From a virus: 64,000 nucleotides of DNA. A program made the translations under genes and the position numbers. The stretch's first letter is position 1, and each line of letters opens with the position of its first letter. The stretch covers positions 55,007-119,006 of the IMG/VR virus record IMGVR_UViG_3300008116_003012; one strand, given 5' to 3'. Shown piece after piece: positions 18,050 to 25,563 of this stretch. The notes beneath the pieces were generated by a model. That model saw only the letters and a list, made by a program, of their open reading frames with translations, did not search any database and was not told where the DNA came from.

Positions 18050-19346
18050 GATCAAAGCCTCGGAAACGGAGGAACCGCGGAAAGCGTAGAGAATAAGTAC
18101 CATCTTGGTTTTGCGTGATAGCGTCTGCACGGACTTCCACAATGTCGCCCACAATCTTATCACGGGCGGCCCAAAAAGCAATACGCTGATCATCAGTAAA
18201 CCCAGAACCAACATTGACCAAAATCCTACGTCCGTCATCTTCGCCTTCACAAACTAACGCACCTAAGCGTCCAATATTTTTACCAGTACCTTCTTCAACT
18301 GCGGTTACAGTTAGACTCACTTCAATAAATGGCTTTAACTTGAGCCATGCCACTGAACGTTTGCACTTGTAACCTGCGTTGGCGTCTTTCAACATAATGC
18401 CTTCATAGCCGCCAGCAATGGCCAGAGCGTTAATTTCTTTATAACGCTTTTGTCCGGCAGCAGTGTCTAAGTCTACAGTTTCTTGCGCCACAACTGTTAC
18501 ATTGGGCAGTACAGATTCATTAGCTGTAAACCAAGTCTTGAGCCATTCACTCCGTGCTTCTTGTGTAGTAGCACTTTCGCCAGTTTCAAACTCAGCCAAC
18601 GGCAATGCATCAAACAAGTTAAGAACAGCATCGTTAGCCTTTGCACTACTCTTGCGGTGAATCTGCTTCATCAAATCTTGAAATGTCCCGCTCATGATCT
18701 CACCGTCAAGCACCATAGGCTCAGTAAAGCCCTTGGCAATTTTTGCCAACTGTTCTTTGACATGAGGAAAGTTTACCAGCTCTTTGCCATTGCGACTAAA
18801 CTGATCAACACGACCATCCGGGTAGACAATTGTAATAACTCGTACACCGTCCAGTTTAACTTCAATGATCTTTTTACCTACGACTTTGCTTTCATGATTG
18901 GCACTGTCGTGTGCAAGCTGACAACTAAACACAGGAACGCTATAGTGGACATAATCTTTTTCCGTTACACGATTGATTGTTGCTTCGCTGAATCCTGCTC
19001 GCATGTCTTTAATAAGAATGCGTCGGTACCATCCATTCCATTGTGCCTTAGTGGCTGTCTTCATCAAGTTAGCAACAGTGTCACGGGCAAGGTTGCCGGT
19101 GAGTGAGCGATTAACAAAGCCAGTAACAATGAGGCTAAAACTATCCCAATCCAAACCAGGCCCATCTTCATCTTTTTTCTCCGGGATCTGTTTCAATCCA
19201 AAGGTGATCATAGAGTCCAATGCCAATCGACACCCGTCGAAAAACTCTGTGTTGCCTGCCACTGCTTCTTTTAGCACTTCGGCTTCTTTAGCCAAACGAC
19301 TGTTATCTGCTTCAATGGCTGCGATTACTTCCCAAGGTTTACGCAT
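18033..19346 (-). CDS. ATP-dependent DNA ligase
   Basis: A 437-aa ligase that seals nicks during phage replication and repair, comparable to T4 gp30. Motif I KLDGVRV holds the adenylated Lys164. Motif III is in PMVLDGEIM, motif IV in GYEGIMLKD, motif V in AWLKLKP, and an OB-fold domain follows (LTVTAVEEGTGKNIGRLGALVCE). An N-terminal helical domain of about 130 residues precedes the catalytic core. It is expressed from its own sigma70-type promoter, in keeping with an early gene. Confidence 0.93.
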   Translation of the reverse strand: MRKPWEVIAAIEADNSRLAKEAEVLKEAVAGNTEFFDGCRLALDSMITFGLKQIPEKKDEDGPGLDWDSFSLIVTGFVNRSLTGNLARDTVANLMKTATKAQWNGWYRRILIKDMRAGFSEATINRVTEKDYVHYSVPVFSCQLAHDSANHESKVVGKKIIEVKLDGVRVITIVYPDGRVDQFSRNGKELVNFPHVKEQLAKIAKGFTEPMVLDGEIMSGTFQDLMKQIHRKSSAKANDAVLNLFDALPLAEFETGESATTQEARSEWLKTWFTANESVLPNVTVVAQETVDLDTAAGQKRYKEINALAIAGGYEGIMLKDANAGYKCKRSVAWLKLKPFIEVSLTVTAVEEGTGKNIGRLGALVCEGEDDGRRILVNVGSGFTDDQRIAFWAARDKIVGDIVEVRADAITQNQDGTYSLRFPRFLRFRGFDHGEKI

Positions 19347-19375
19347 TTAAACTCCTAATCTTTTACAATGCTTGT

Positions 19376-19404
19376 ATTGTAACATCAAAAGTTTAGTAAG
19401 TCAA
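19376..19404 (-). promoter_or_regulatory. Sigma70-type promoter for DNA ligase
   Basis: TTGACT (19404-19399), 17-bp spacer, TACAAT (19381-19376) on the minus strand; the ligase ATG is 29 bases downstream. The spacer ends in TTTTGATGT, the same bases as in the promoter at 15404. Confidence 0.8.
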
Positions 19405-20118
19405 GTGTTTGTCTGTTTTAAATGGCTTACCTATTTGGGCATACGGTAAATTCCTGATGATTTTCTTTTTGAGAGAACGGATTACAGGGTGTGTATGATC
19501 CCAATCAAATGCTTTGAGTATCTTATGATATGTTGTCTTTTTGCTACGTTTTGCTCGATTACTGTCCAAATATTGTTTGGCAGAATCAAAGTCGTCGCCA
19601 AAACGATTATACAGTTCACAGGCAATGTTAAAGCTAAATGCGCCCATTTCGTCTGGATGTCCGTAATACTCTTGTTCTTTACGGTCACGGGCATAGTAGG
19701 CAGTGCTTTCGTAGCCTGGTATTGCTTTGAACTGTCTTGTGCGATATTGTCTTAGGTGTATTATTTCGTGTAACATTGTGTCTGCAAACAACATACACAT
19801 TCTTTGCCAGCGAGTCTCAGACACTTTGATCTCGCCATCGGTATCCTTGTAACTAAACACTATTTCTATTTGACGCTTGCCTTCAACATCGTAGTCTGCA
19901 TAGTAAGTTCCGCCGATGTAAACTAATCCTGCTTCGTGTGTAGGATCGTGATCCATACGAACTTTAATGGGCAAATACTGTTTAATATGGCTGCTTAGGA
20001 GTTTTTGTAGATCTTTGACAGAAAATCTCTTGCCTACTATAGAAGGTTTAAGCCCGTACAACATAGTGTACAGGCTTTTTCTGTCCAATAATGACCAGTT
20101 AAACGGTTTTCTTGACAC
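19393..20118 (-). CDS. Putative zinc metallopeptidase (HEIIH)
   Basis: A 241-aa protein starting at GTG 20118 behind AGGAGAGT. It has a gluzincin-type HExxH motif (His117, Glu118, His121) on a helix preceded by LFADTML. A downstream Glu in HPDEMGAFSFNIACEL is well placed as the third zinc ligand. The layout recalls SprT-like peptidases but without a zinc ribbon. A second gene at 23924 has the same plan, including DPDELDAYALSIAIEL. The target is unknown. Confidence 0.65.
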   Translation of the reverse strand: MSRKPFNWSLLDRKSLYTMLYGLKPSIVGKRFSVKDLQKLLSSHIKQYLPIKVRMDHDPTHEAGLVYIGGTYYADYDVEGKRQIEIVFSYKDTDGEIKVSETRWQRMCMLFADTMLHEIIHLRQYRTRQFKAIPGYESTAYYARDRKEQEYYGHPDEMGAFSFNIACELYNRFGDDFDSAKQYLDSNRAKRSKKTTYHKILKAFDWDHTHPVIRSLKKKIIRNLPYAQIGKPFKTDKHLTY

Positions 20119-20137
20119 AGGACTCTCCTATTTTATA

Positions 20138-20145
20138 TATTTAAG
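20138..20145 (-). promoter_or_regulatory. Late promoter-like motif (CTTAAATA)
   Basis: CTTAAATA on the minus strand, 19 bases before the GTG start of the metallopeptidase-like gene at 20118. It carries the TAAATA core of the window's other late-type motifs, followed by an AGGAGAGT ribosome site. Confidence 0.4.
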
Positions 20146-20175
20146 TCCTATACTAAAGTACATAATGTGCGTAGT

Positions 20176-20796
20176 TTATGGCCGCTTGTCGATAACTTTA
20201 TCAGCAAGTCCATAGGCTACAGCTTCTTCTGCGCTTAAAAATGTGTCAAACTTCATAGTTTCAAACAGTTCTTCGTACTTTTTACCTGCTGTGTTGTGCT
20301 TAACATACAGTTGAGTCAGTCGTTCGTTCAATCGTTTGCTTTCGCCCATGGCACGAACAGCGTCTTCGAACTGTAATTCTTGCACATGAACTGACCCACG
20401 GGTTCCTGGAGTACCTGAGCTAACACGGTGAATCATAGTTCGACTTTCGGGCAATACAAAACGCTTACCCGGAGCACCTGCTTGTGCTAAAAATGAACCC
20501 ATACTACAGGCTTGTCCAAGAACAATGGTGCTAACAGCAGGCTTAATAAACTGCATGGTATCGTAGATAGCCAACCCAGCAGTCACTGACCCACCGGGAC
20601 TGTTGATAAAGAACTGAACATCTTCAGTACCTTGACTTTCAAGAAACAACAGTTGAGCAACAATGATACTAGATGTATGCTCGTTAACATCAGTGTCCAG
20701 CATAACAATGCGATCTTTCAGCAAGCGGCTGTAGATGTCGTAAGCACGTTCACCTCGGGCTTCTGTTTCGATAACGGTTGGAATAAGATTAGGCAT
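20176..20796 (-). CDS. clpP: ClpP-type serine protease
   Basis: A 206-aa homologue of the ClpP peptidase subunit, which forms a two-ring barrel and degrades proteins fed by Clp ATPases. The catalytic triad is visible: Ser98 in ACSMGS, His123 in TMIHR, and Asp in MKFDTFLSAEEA. The handle block FFINSPGGSVTAGLAIYDTM is intact. No Clp ATPase gene is in the window, so it may use the host unfoldase or process virion proteins such as a prohead protease would. It has its own near-consensus promoter and AAAGGAT ribosome site. Confidence 0.93.
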   Translation of the reverse strand: MPNLIPTVIETEARGERAYDIYSRLLKDRIVMLDTDVNEHTSSIIVAQLLFLESQGTEDVQFFINSPGGSVTAGLAIYDTMQFIKPAVSTIVLGQACSMGSFLAQAGAPGKRFVLPESRTMIHRVSSGTPGTRGSVHVQELQFEDAVRAMGESKRLNERLTQLYVKHNTAGKKYEELFETMKFDTFLSAEEAVAYGLADKVIDKRP

Positions 20797-20816
20797 TGTG
20801 ATCCTTTAAAATTTTA

Positions 20817-20845
20817 AGTATATGTTCATTGATACTTGTCGTCAA
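20817..20845 (-). promoter_or_regulatory. Sigma70-type promoter for clpP
   Basis: TTGACG (20845-20840), 17-bp spacer, TATACT (20822-20817), minus strand, ending 20 bases before the clpP ATG. The -35 lies inside the end of the upstream gene. Confidence 0.7.
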
Positions 20846-21272
20846 GCTCAACATTAGTCAAACCTGCAACAGTTTGAAACTTCTCCCATGCTGCCTTGGC
20901 CGCTGGGTTCTTCTCCAGTTCGATACTGGGCAACACTGCTTCAAGCCAAATTTCAGGACGACGAGCAGGCCGAGCACCAAACTTACGAGGCTGATGCAGT
21001 TTGCCAGTTTCCCAAAGTTCGATAGTCACTGAACGAAAAAGATCTTCATCTTCATCTCCGTAATCTGACCACTCTGGATTACTACCACCAAAGAATCCAC
21101 GCATTAAATTAGCGTCAGATCCTCCAGCATAACCTTGCCAAATTGCCTGCCATTGATCGTTATTATTTGGATCAAAATCTGTGCGAGTAATAATAACCAG
21201 CACATCGTCAATCATTACTTTACCGTCAACAATGTCTTTAACACAACGGCTATAACTTAGTCCAATTTTCAT
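20826..21272 (-). CDS. Phage protein of unknown function (148 aa)
   Basis: A 148-aa protein with a beta-type N-terminal half (SYSRCVKDIVDGKVMIDDVLVIITRTDF), an acidic centre and a Trp-rich C-terminal part. The ATGA overlap with the upstream gene marks it as part of one operon. No family recognised. Confidence 0.6.
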   Translation of the reverse strand: MKIGLSYSRCVKDIVDGKVMIDDVLVIITRTDFDPNNNDQWQAIWQGYAGGSDANLMRGFFGGSNPEWSDYGDEDEDLFRSVTIELWETGKLHQPRKFGARPARRPEIWLEAVLPSIELEKNPAAKAAWEKFQTVAGLTNVELDDKYQ

Positions 21273-21499
21273 CTTCTACCTTGTTTAACGTTTCTAACTA
21301 AAGGACCTTCTGTAGTAAAACTCAGTCCTGCACTCTTGCCTTCGTACACTACACCATTCCATTTCATATCGAGTTTAATGGTACGATTAATACTGACTGC
21401 ACAATGATCATGTTCTCGGAAACTTAACATTTCTCCGACCATTCTACGTCCGTTGTCTTCGCACATGATTTCGCAAGTATTTTCAACGACCTGCCTCAT
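21269..21499 (-). CDS. Small protein of unknown function (76 aa)
   Basis: 76 aa, mostly beta-strand-like (VGEMLSFREHDHCAVSINRTIKLDMKWNGVVYEG), with a basic tail. Overlaps both neighbours by four bases (ATGA). Perhaps a small DNA- or protein-binding accessory protein; no direct evidence. Confidence 0.58.
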   Translation of the reverse strand: MRQVVENTCEIMCEDNGRRMVGEMLSFREHDHCAVSINRTIKLDMKWNGVVYEGKSAGLSFTTEGPLVRNVKQGRR

Positions 21500-21786
21500 G
21501 ATAACTCAAACCTTACTTCTTTAATACTATCCCATCGAAAACTTTTCCAAGCTTTGGATTCTAGGTCATACACTGGCATAACCTCTTCGTTAACTTTCTT
21601 TTCTTTCTTGGGCTCTGTACTTTCTACAATTTCAACAGCAGGAACAAGTTCTGGATTGGTTGTACAATTCATTACTCGTTCCGTACCATCTTTTTTTGTA
21701 AAGACCACAGTAGTAGGACCGTAAGCCAAATGACTTTTCAGCCAACGCTTAAAGATTTTAACATCTTTCTCACTTAGATTCTGCAT
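21496..21786 (-). CDS. SH3-beta-barrel protein of the DUF2693 type
   Basis: 96 aa. The segment VVFTKKDGTERVMNCTTNPELVP followed by VYDLESKAWKSFRWDSIKEVRF is the hallmark of small WYL/SH3-like proteins in T4-like phages, where a linker of variable length joins the two halves. They are assumed to bind nucleic acid or ligands, but the role is unproven. A long charged linker (residues 52-68) is present here. Confidence 0.7.
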   Translation of the reverse strand: MQNLSEKDVKIFKRWLKSHLAYGPTTVVFTKKDGTERVMNCTTNPELVPAVEIVESTEPKKEKKVNEEVMPVYDLESKAWKSFRWDSIKEVRFELS

Positions 21787-21913
21787 CGTGTGCCTCTAAT
21801 TTTTGTTTAAGTTCTGCATTCTCTGCTTCTAATGTTTCGATATGACTTGCTAGTTGCATCATCATTTCGTACATATTTTTAGCAGTTGTTTTTGTAATGT
21901 CAGCAATATTCAT
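21770..21913 (-). CDS. Short coiled-coil protein (47 aa)
   Basis: ATG at 21913 follows directly on the phosphoesterase stop (TAAATG); the stop TGA is at 21770. The 47-aa product has an N-terminal helix and a leucine/heptad coiled coil (MQLASHIETLEAENAELKQKLE). Its 3' end overlaps the DUF2693-type gene by 17 bases. Its size, spacing and clean coiled coil make it a credible small gene, perhaps an oligomerising adaptor. Confidence 0.6.
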   Translation of the reverse strand: MNIADITKTTAKNMYEMMMQLASHIETLEAENAELKQKLEAHDAESK

Positions 21914-22768
21914 TTATACCTCGATAATTTTAGTAATGTCCCAGCCACTTTGCTCACTGTAGCCATCGGACTCGTATCCCCTCGGGTTGCAGACAATACG
22001 AGTTTCACCTATGACATAGTCAAAAGGATGATGTGTATGACCATGTGTCCACAGTTTGATCTGCGGATGATCTAGAATGAACTCACTAAGATCGCTACTG
22101 TAAGCACCGTTCATTAGATATTGATCCTTGTAGTTTTCATGTGTGCTGAGCTTACTGGGCGAATGATGTCCAACTACAACAAACTTTTCGTCATGCTTTT
22201 CAGCAACAATAGTCTTGATGTATTGTAACATCTTTATGTGTCGAACTACAGTGTCTTCTGGACGAACTTTACGATAGTCGGCATTTTCTACTCGAATGAT
22301 ACGGAAATCGTTCATCATGTCGCGCACCGCCTGCAGAGTCAAACTGTCTTGACGATTCATGTCAGTCCACAGTGTACCACCGATAAACGTAATGTCATCG
22401 ATCTTCTTGCTTTCACATTCTAAGAAATAGACATTGTCAAACTTAGCACACTCGTTACGCAACACTTCTAGTGTCTGAAACCATTTGCCGTTATAGAACT
22501 CATGATTACCTGCAACGTAGATAACGTGAGGAAACTGAAAGCTACAACGCTTTAGAAAGTCGCGAAACCGCTGAACTCGAATTTGCTTTTTACCTAATTC
22601 GGCAAATGCACCTTGACTGTAGGGATTAAAATCCGCAGCCGGGTGACTGTGCAAATCGTCAGCAATCATAATGTCGCCTCCAAGTATCAGAACATCTGCA
22701 CCTTCGTCATTTTTAATATTGATATCGGAAAACTCTAAATGGAGGTCCGATACTAGTTTAATCTTCAT
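21914..22768 (-). CDS. Calcineurin-like metallophosphoesterase
   Basis: I choose the ATG at 22768 (MKIKLVSDLHLEF), giving 284 aa; earlier codons lie inside the upstream gene. The binuclear metal motifs appear in order: SDLHLEFSD, LGGDI, AGNHEFY, GHHSPS and THGHTHHPFDY. The fold hydrolyses phosphodiesters in nucleotides, nucleic acids or phosphoproteins; the substrate is not apparent. A second, smaller member lies at 61148. Confidence 0.88.
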   Translation of the reverse strand: MKIKLVSDLHLEFSDINIKNDEGADVLILGGDIMIADDLHSHPAADFNPYSQGAFAELGKKQIRVQRFRDFLKRCSFQFPHVIYVAGNHEFYNGKWFQTLEVLRNECAKFDNVYFLECESKKIDDITFIGGTLWTDMNRQDSLTLQAVRDMMNDFRIIRVENADYRKVRPEDTVVRHIKMLQYIKTIVAEKHDEKFVVVGHHSPSKLSTHENYKDQYLMNGAYSSDLSEFILDHPQIKLWTHGHTHHPFDYVIGETRIVCNPRGYESDGYSEQSGWDITKIIEV

Positions 22769-23189
22769 TTGGAAATCTCTCTGCATAACGTGCATCTGCT
22801 TCTGCTCGATGCACTGGACATAATGTTTTAATCCAACCTTTACCCCCAGCTGTGCCAGGAGCTCCACATTCTTCACAACTGCGTTCAGCCCATGCTTCTG
22901 CCATACGCACCATACCGCTAATTTGGTCATCACCTCCGGTGTAATAGAAACGTAGTCCACCGAACTTTTCTTTAATCTGTTCTACAACTACCTGTTCAAC
23001 TACAGGACGAGTTTCTCGATTCTTGTTCCACCAATCAATATGACTTTGGATGTTAGCGCATAGGCTTTCAATAATAGGCCACCAGCCTGCTCCTATTGCA
23101 AATCCGCCATAGGGAGTTGCAAACATTTTGGGATACTTCTCTTCCATACGTTTGGCAAACTCATCATATTGTTGTTCAGTATATCTCAT
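22758..23189 (-). CDS. Phage protein with C-terminal zinc-finger-like module
   Basis: 143 aa. The pattern EKFGGLRFYYTGGD, then a helix, then CEECGAPG and LCPVHR is a recurrent module in phage and bacterial small proteins; the two Cys/His pairs can bind zinc. The N-terminal half is helical with several Trp. Function unknown. It overlaps neighbours at both ends. Confidence 0.65.
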   Translation of the reverse strand: MRYTEQQYDEFAKRMEEKYPKMFATPYGGFAIGAGWWPIIESLCANIQSHIDWWNKNRETRPVVEQVVVEQIKEKFGGLRFYYTGGDDQISGMVRMAEAWAERSCEECGAPGTAGGKGWIKTLCPVHRAEADARYAERFPNED

Positions 23190-23920
23190 TGTGCAATCTT
23201 TACATAATTAAGTCGAGTTTCAATTTTCTTACACAACCAATTCTCAGCATGTTGTTTTACTTTGGCTTTGATTACCACAGCCGGGCCTACTCGGGGCTCT
23301 TTATTACTCATCCAGCTGACAATCTTATTGTCTATTATAGCAAGAATATTCCAAGCATCAAAGTTTTTTGAACGATTGACTTGCAGGACCTCGCAGTCCT
23401 TGTCGAGCAACATGTCTCCAATTTCTGCTAACCCTGCATTATCTGCAACACGAAACATTTTTTCAAGTTTGTTTTTGCTCACATCTCGAGCATACACACT
23501 GGGCAAACATGCAATAAACCCAATCTTGTTAGAAGGCATGTGCTCAGTCATTAGCAAACTAAAAACTTCAGTTTGGAACTCGTTATCTCCTTTGACAGCA
23601 GAAAACATTAACCGTTTGTAATAGTTGCGGATCTCGTCGCTCAATTCGGCATCTTGAGTTTCTAAAGCCAATGACATAGGTCGAAATTCTTGTTCAGCTT
23701 TATCGTACTTGTCAATACCTAAGGCATGTCGAATTAGTGTTTTGTTGTCGTGCTTGACAAAGAGAAACTTGCCTTGGTTGTCGTGGACATACTCGGCAGT
23801 TTTTATGTATGCTTTGTTAGTACGTTGAGCGGCACAGGCCAACTCAAGGACTTTTTGGACGGGGAATTCTGCGCTCACTTCTAGAAACTTTCCAGTAGGA
23901 TTATCGTTGCTGATGATCAT
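23186..23920 (-). CDS. Phage protein of unknown function (244 aa)
   Basis: 244 aa if started at the ATG at 23920. A promoter -10 (TAAAAT) touches that ATG, so translation may really start at GTG 23878 (codon 15, behind GGAAAG), giving 230 aa. The last strand-rich part (VVIKAKVKQH...ETRLNYVKI) resembles the C-terminal tail 'kVKxHxExxGxkqTxLxRV' seen on many phage proteins. The rest is mixed alpha/beta without a known motif. Confidence 0.6.
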   Translation of the reverse strand: MIISNDNPTGKFLEVSAEFPVQKVLELACAAQRTNKAYIKTAEYVHDNQGKFLFVKHDNKTLIRHALGIDKYDKAEQEFRPMSLALETQDAELSDEIRNYYKRLMFSAVKGDNEFQTEVFSLLMTEHMPSNKIGFIACLPSVYARDVSKNKLEKMFRVADNAGLAEIGDMLLDKDCEVLQVNRSKNFDAWNILAIIDNKIVSWMSNKEPRVGPAVVIKAKVKQHAENWLCKKIETRLNYVKIAQ

Positions 23921-23949
23921 ATTTTACACGAAAATGTGTCTGCTGTCAA
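23921..23949 (-). promoter_or_regulatory. Sigma70-type promoter
   Basis: TTGACA (23949-23944), 17-bp spacer, TAAAAT (23926-23921), minus strand. The -10 abuts the ATG at 23920, so the transcript would begin inside the annotated gene. Confidence 0.65.
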
Positions 23950-24583
23950 GTGTTTCCAAATGTTTATAAACCTTTTTGGCTAGCTTTTTAAGTAGCGCAT
24001 TGTCTTTGAAGTAGGCAATGTAACAGTTTAAGTTAGGACTTACTAACATATCTCCCCGTTTCATTTTACCCAAAATAGTCATTTTAACCATATTTCGTTT
24101 GGCTCGAGACGCAGGCATGGCTCGCAACAGTTCGATAGCAATGCTTAGTGCATAAGCATCTAACTCGTCTGGATCAGCTAGATACTTGCTAAATGGCTCG
24201 TGTGCATGTTCACTGTAGCTTTCAAAATACCTTTGACTACTCTGAGTTTGGTGACGCATTTCATGTACTACCGCATCAAAGATTTGAATTAAAAAATCTG
24301 TAATTTGATTATGTTGAAACTTGTTGTCACCTAAAAAGTTGTGATGCACTACAACTTCTATTGCTGTTTCATTATTAAAATCATCTTCAGGATCATAATA
24401 TGCCATAACATAAAAATGATCGTGATCTAATGTCTTGTCCTTCTTAGTTTTAATGGCAAGATCTATGTCGTTGTTTTTAAATTCTTTTTTAGTAGCAAAT
24501 ACTAACTTGCGAAAGCTAGTTGACGGATGACTCTTTCGAACGTTTTGACATACATTATTAACACGTTCGATAATTGAGTTCAT
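23924..24583 (-). CDS. Putative zinc metallopeptidase, paralogue of the 19393 gene
   Basis: 219 aa with an HExxH-type motif (VVHEMRH; His107, Glu108, His111) followed by DPDELDAYALSIAIEL, matching the arrangement in the 241-aa protein at 19393. Overall similarity outside the motif is low. Presumed peptidase; target unknown. It follows the IF-1 gene by one base, so the two are likely co-translated. Confidence 0.62.
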   Translation of the reverse strand: MNSIIERVNNVCQNVRKSHPSTSFRKLVFATKKEFKNNDIDLAIKTKKDKTLDHDHFYVMAYYDPEDDFNNETAIEVVVHHNFLGDNKFQHNQITDFLIQIFDAVVHEMRHQTQSSQRYFESYSEHAHEPFSKYLADPDELDAYALSIAIELLRAMPASRAKRNMVKMTILGKMKRGDMLVSPNLNCYIAYFKDNALLKKLAKKVYKHLETLDSRHIFV

Positions 24584-24584
24584 G

Positions 24585-24803
24585 TTACATCCTGTAAATG
24601 ATACGACCTTTAGTTAGATCGTATGGACTCATTTCTAGTTTAACTTTATCACCCATGATAACTTTAATTTTGTGTTGCTTGAGTTTACCGCCCATGTAAC
24701 ACAATACTTCATGTTCCATATTGTCTACTCTAACTCGAAATGTAGAGTTAGGTAACACCTCTTCTACTTTGCCTGTGATTTCTAATAGTTCTTCTTTAGC
24801 CAT
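24585..24803 (-). CDS. infA: Translation initiation factor IF-1
   Basis: 72 aa, the exact length of bacterial IF-1. It starts MAKEE and keeps the OB-fold blocks [18 protein letters not shown], a basic loop ([10 protein letters not shown]) and [23 protein letters not shown]-1 binds the ribosomal A site and helps IF-2 and IF-3 select the start codon. A phage copy could tune host ribosomes to phage messages, such as the leaderless transcripts suggested elsewhere in this window; that link is inference. Its ATG lies inside the end of the AbrB-like gene (8-base overlap). Confidence 0.93.
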   Translation of the reverse strand: MAKEELLEITGKVEEVLPNSTFRVRVDNMEHEVLCYMGGKLKQHKIKVIMGDKVKLEMSPYDLTKGRIIYRM

Positions 24804-24969
24804 TTTTTGAAATTGATATTGCTCCGTCTACTACAGACACTGTTAACGTGTCTCCTTCTTTCCAGCCTGTTTGCTCCAACACTTCGGGAGGAAATTTTAG
24901 AATAACATTGTCAGGATCTCCCGGAATGTCTTCAAAAATATCTTCAGCCTTAAATGTTAATACTGTCAT
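24796..24969 (-). CDS. AbrB/SpoVT-like small DNA-binding protein
   Basis: 57 aa from ATG 24969 (overlapping the previous stop) to TAA 24796. The sequence [31 protein letters not shown] fits the swapped-hairpin AbrB fold found in MazE-type antitoxins and in many T4-like phages, where the GDP-(D/E)-NV variant is common. It probably binds DNA as a dimer and may regulate phage genes. No toxin gene is adjacent; the partner in translation coupling is IF-1. Confidence 0.78.
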   Translation of the reverse strand: MTVLTFKAEDIFEDIPGDPDNVILKFPPEVLEQTGWKEGDTLTVSVVDGAISISKNG

Positions 24970-25523
24970 TATATATCCTTAGTGTCATCGTATTTAACCA
25001 CTAACCAACCTAACCGGTGTAAATCACTTTCAATTTCCTCAGTTACTACACTTTCGGAAACATAACCAGTTCTAGCTTTCCATTGCTTGTCAGTTTCTTC
25101 ACTAGTATAATCAGCAATTTGGCCGCCGATTCCACTACAGTACCAATCAATGTAGTCGCCTTCTTGTCGCATGTCTGCAATTATACCGCCAGCTGATCTC
25201 CAACTGCAACTCCATTTCTCTTCTTTTAAAATGGACCACATTTCACGTTTGATAAAATCGTTGTTGCACATTGCCGCATATAAATTCTGTGCATAAGATT
25301 CGCTAGCTCGAACTTTCTCTAGTATCCAATCAGTAGTCACTAGATCGTATTCCATATTATTTTTCATAGATTCAGGAGTTTGCCATTTTTTATCAGCATC
25401 TTCGACAATCTTTTGAAACATATCTAAGTAATCTTGATTAGGCTCTTCGCCATTTTCTTCCATGCGTTTTAGATAACCTTCCTTTTGAAAGGTGTGTCGT
25501 TCAGGGCTTTTGCTTGGTTTCAT
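24969..25523 (-). CDS. Phage protein of unknown function (184 aa)
   Basis: 184 aa, acidic and helical in the first 100 residues. A conserved-looking C-terminal part follows: WSILKEEKWSCSWRSAGGIIADMR, then DYIDWYCSGIGG. Proteins with this AGGI/ADMR block are frequent in marine myoviruses. Function unknown. It is the first gene of the minus-strand block and is divergent from the island's first radical-SAM gene. Confidence 0.62.
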   Translation of the reverse strand: MKPSKSPERHTFQKEGYLKRMEENGEEPNQDYLDMFQKIVEDADKKWQTPESMKNNMEYDLVTTDWILEKVRASESYAQNLYAAMCNNDFIKREMWSILKEEKWSCSWRSAGGIIADMRQEGDYIDWYCSGIGGQIADYTSEETDKQWKARTGYVSESVVTEEIESDLHRLGWLVVKYDDTKDI

Positions 25524-25549
25524 ACTTTGTTGAATTGTTTTATAAACCT

Positions 25550-25557
25550 GTTAAATA
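25550..25557 (+). promoter_or_regulatory. Late promoter-like motif (GTTAAATA)
   Basis: GTTAAATA six bases before the ATG at 25564; it carries the TAAATA core of the window's late-type motifs and marks the left border of the enzyme island. Confidence 0.5.
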
Positions 25558-25563
25558 TAATCA

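Noticed and set aside
18483-19106. A 207-codon open frame on the plus strand
   Set aside because: It lies fully antisense to the DNA ligase gene, whose motifs are all intact, and its translation has no recognisable domain or ribosome site.
23262-23621. A 119-codon plus-strand frame and several similar ones opposite minus-strand genes in 10-25 kb
   Set aside because: These mirror real genes in other frames and lack start signals and plausible protein sequence.
24796-24969. Toxin-antitoxin pair
   Set aside because: The AbrB-like protein looks like an antitoxin, but its coupled neighbour is IF-1 and the other neighbour shows no toxin motif.
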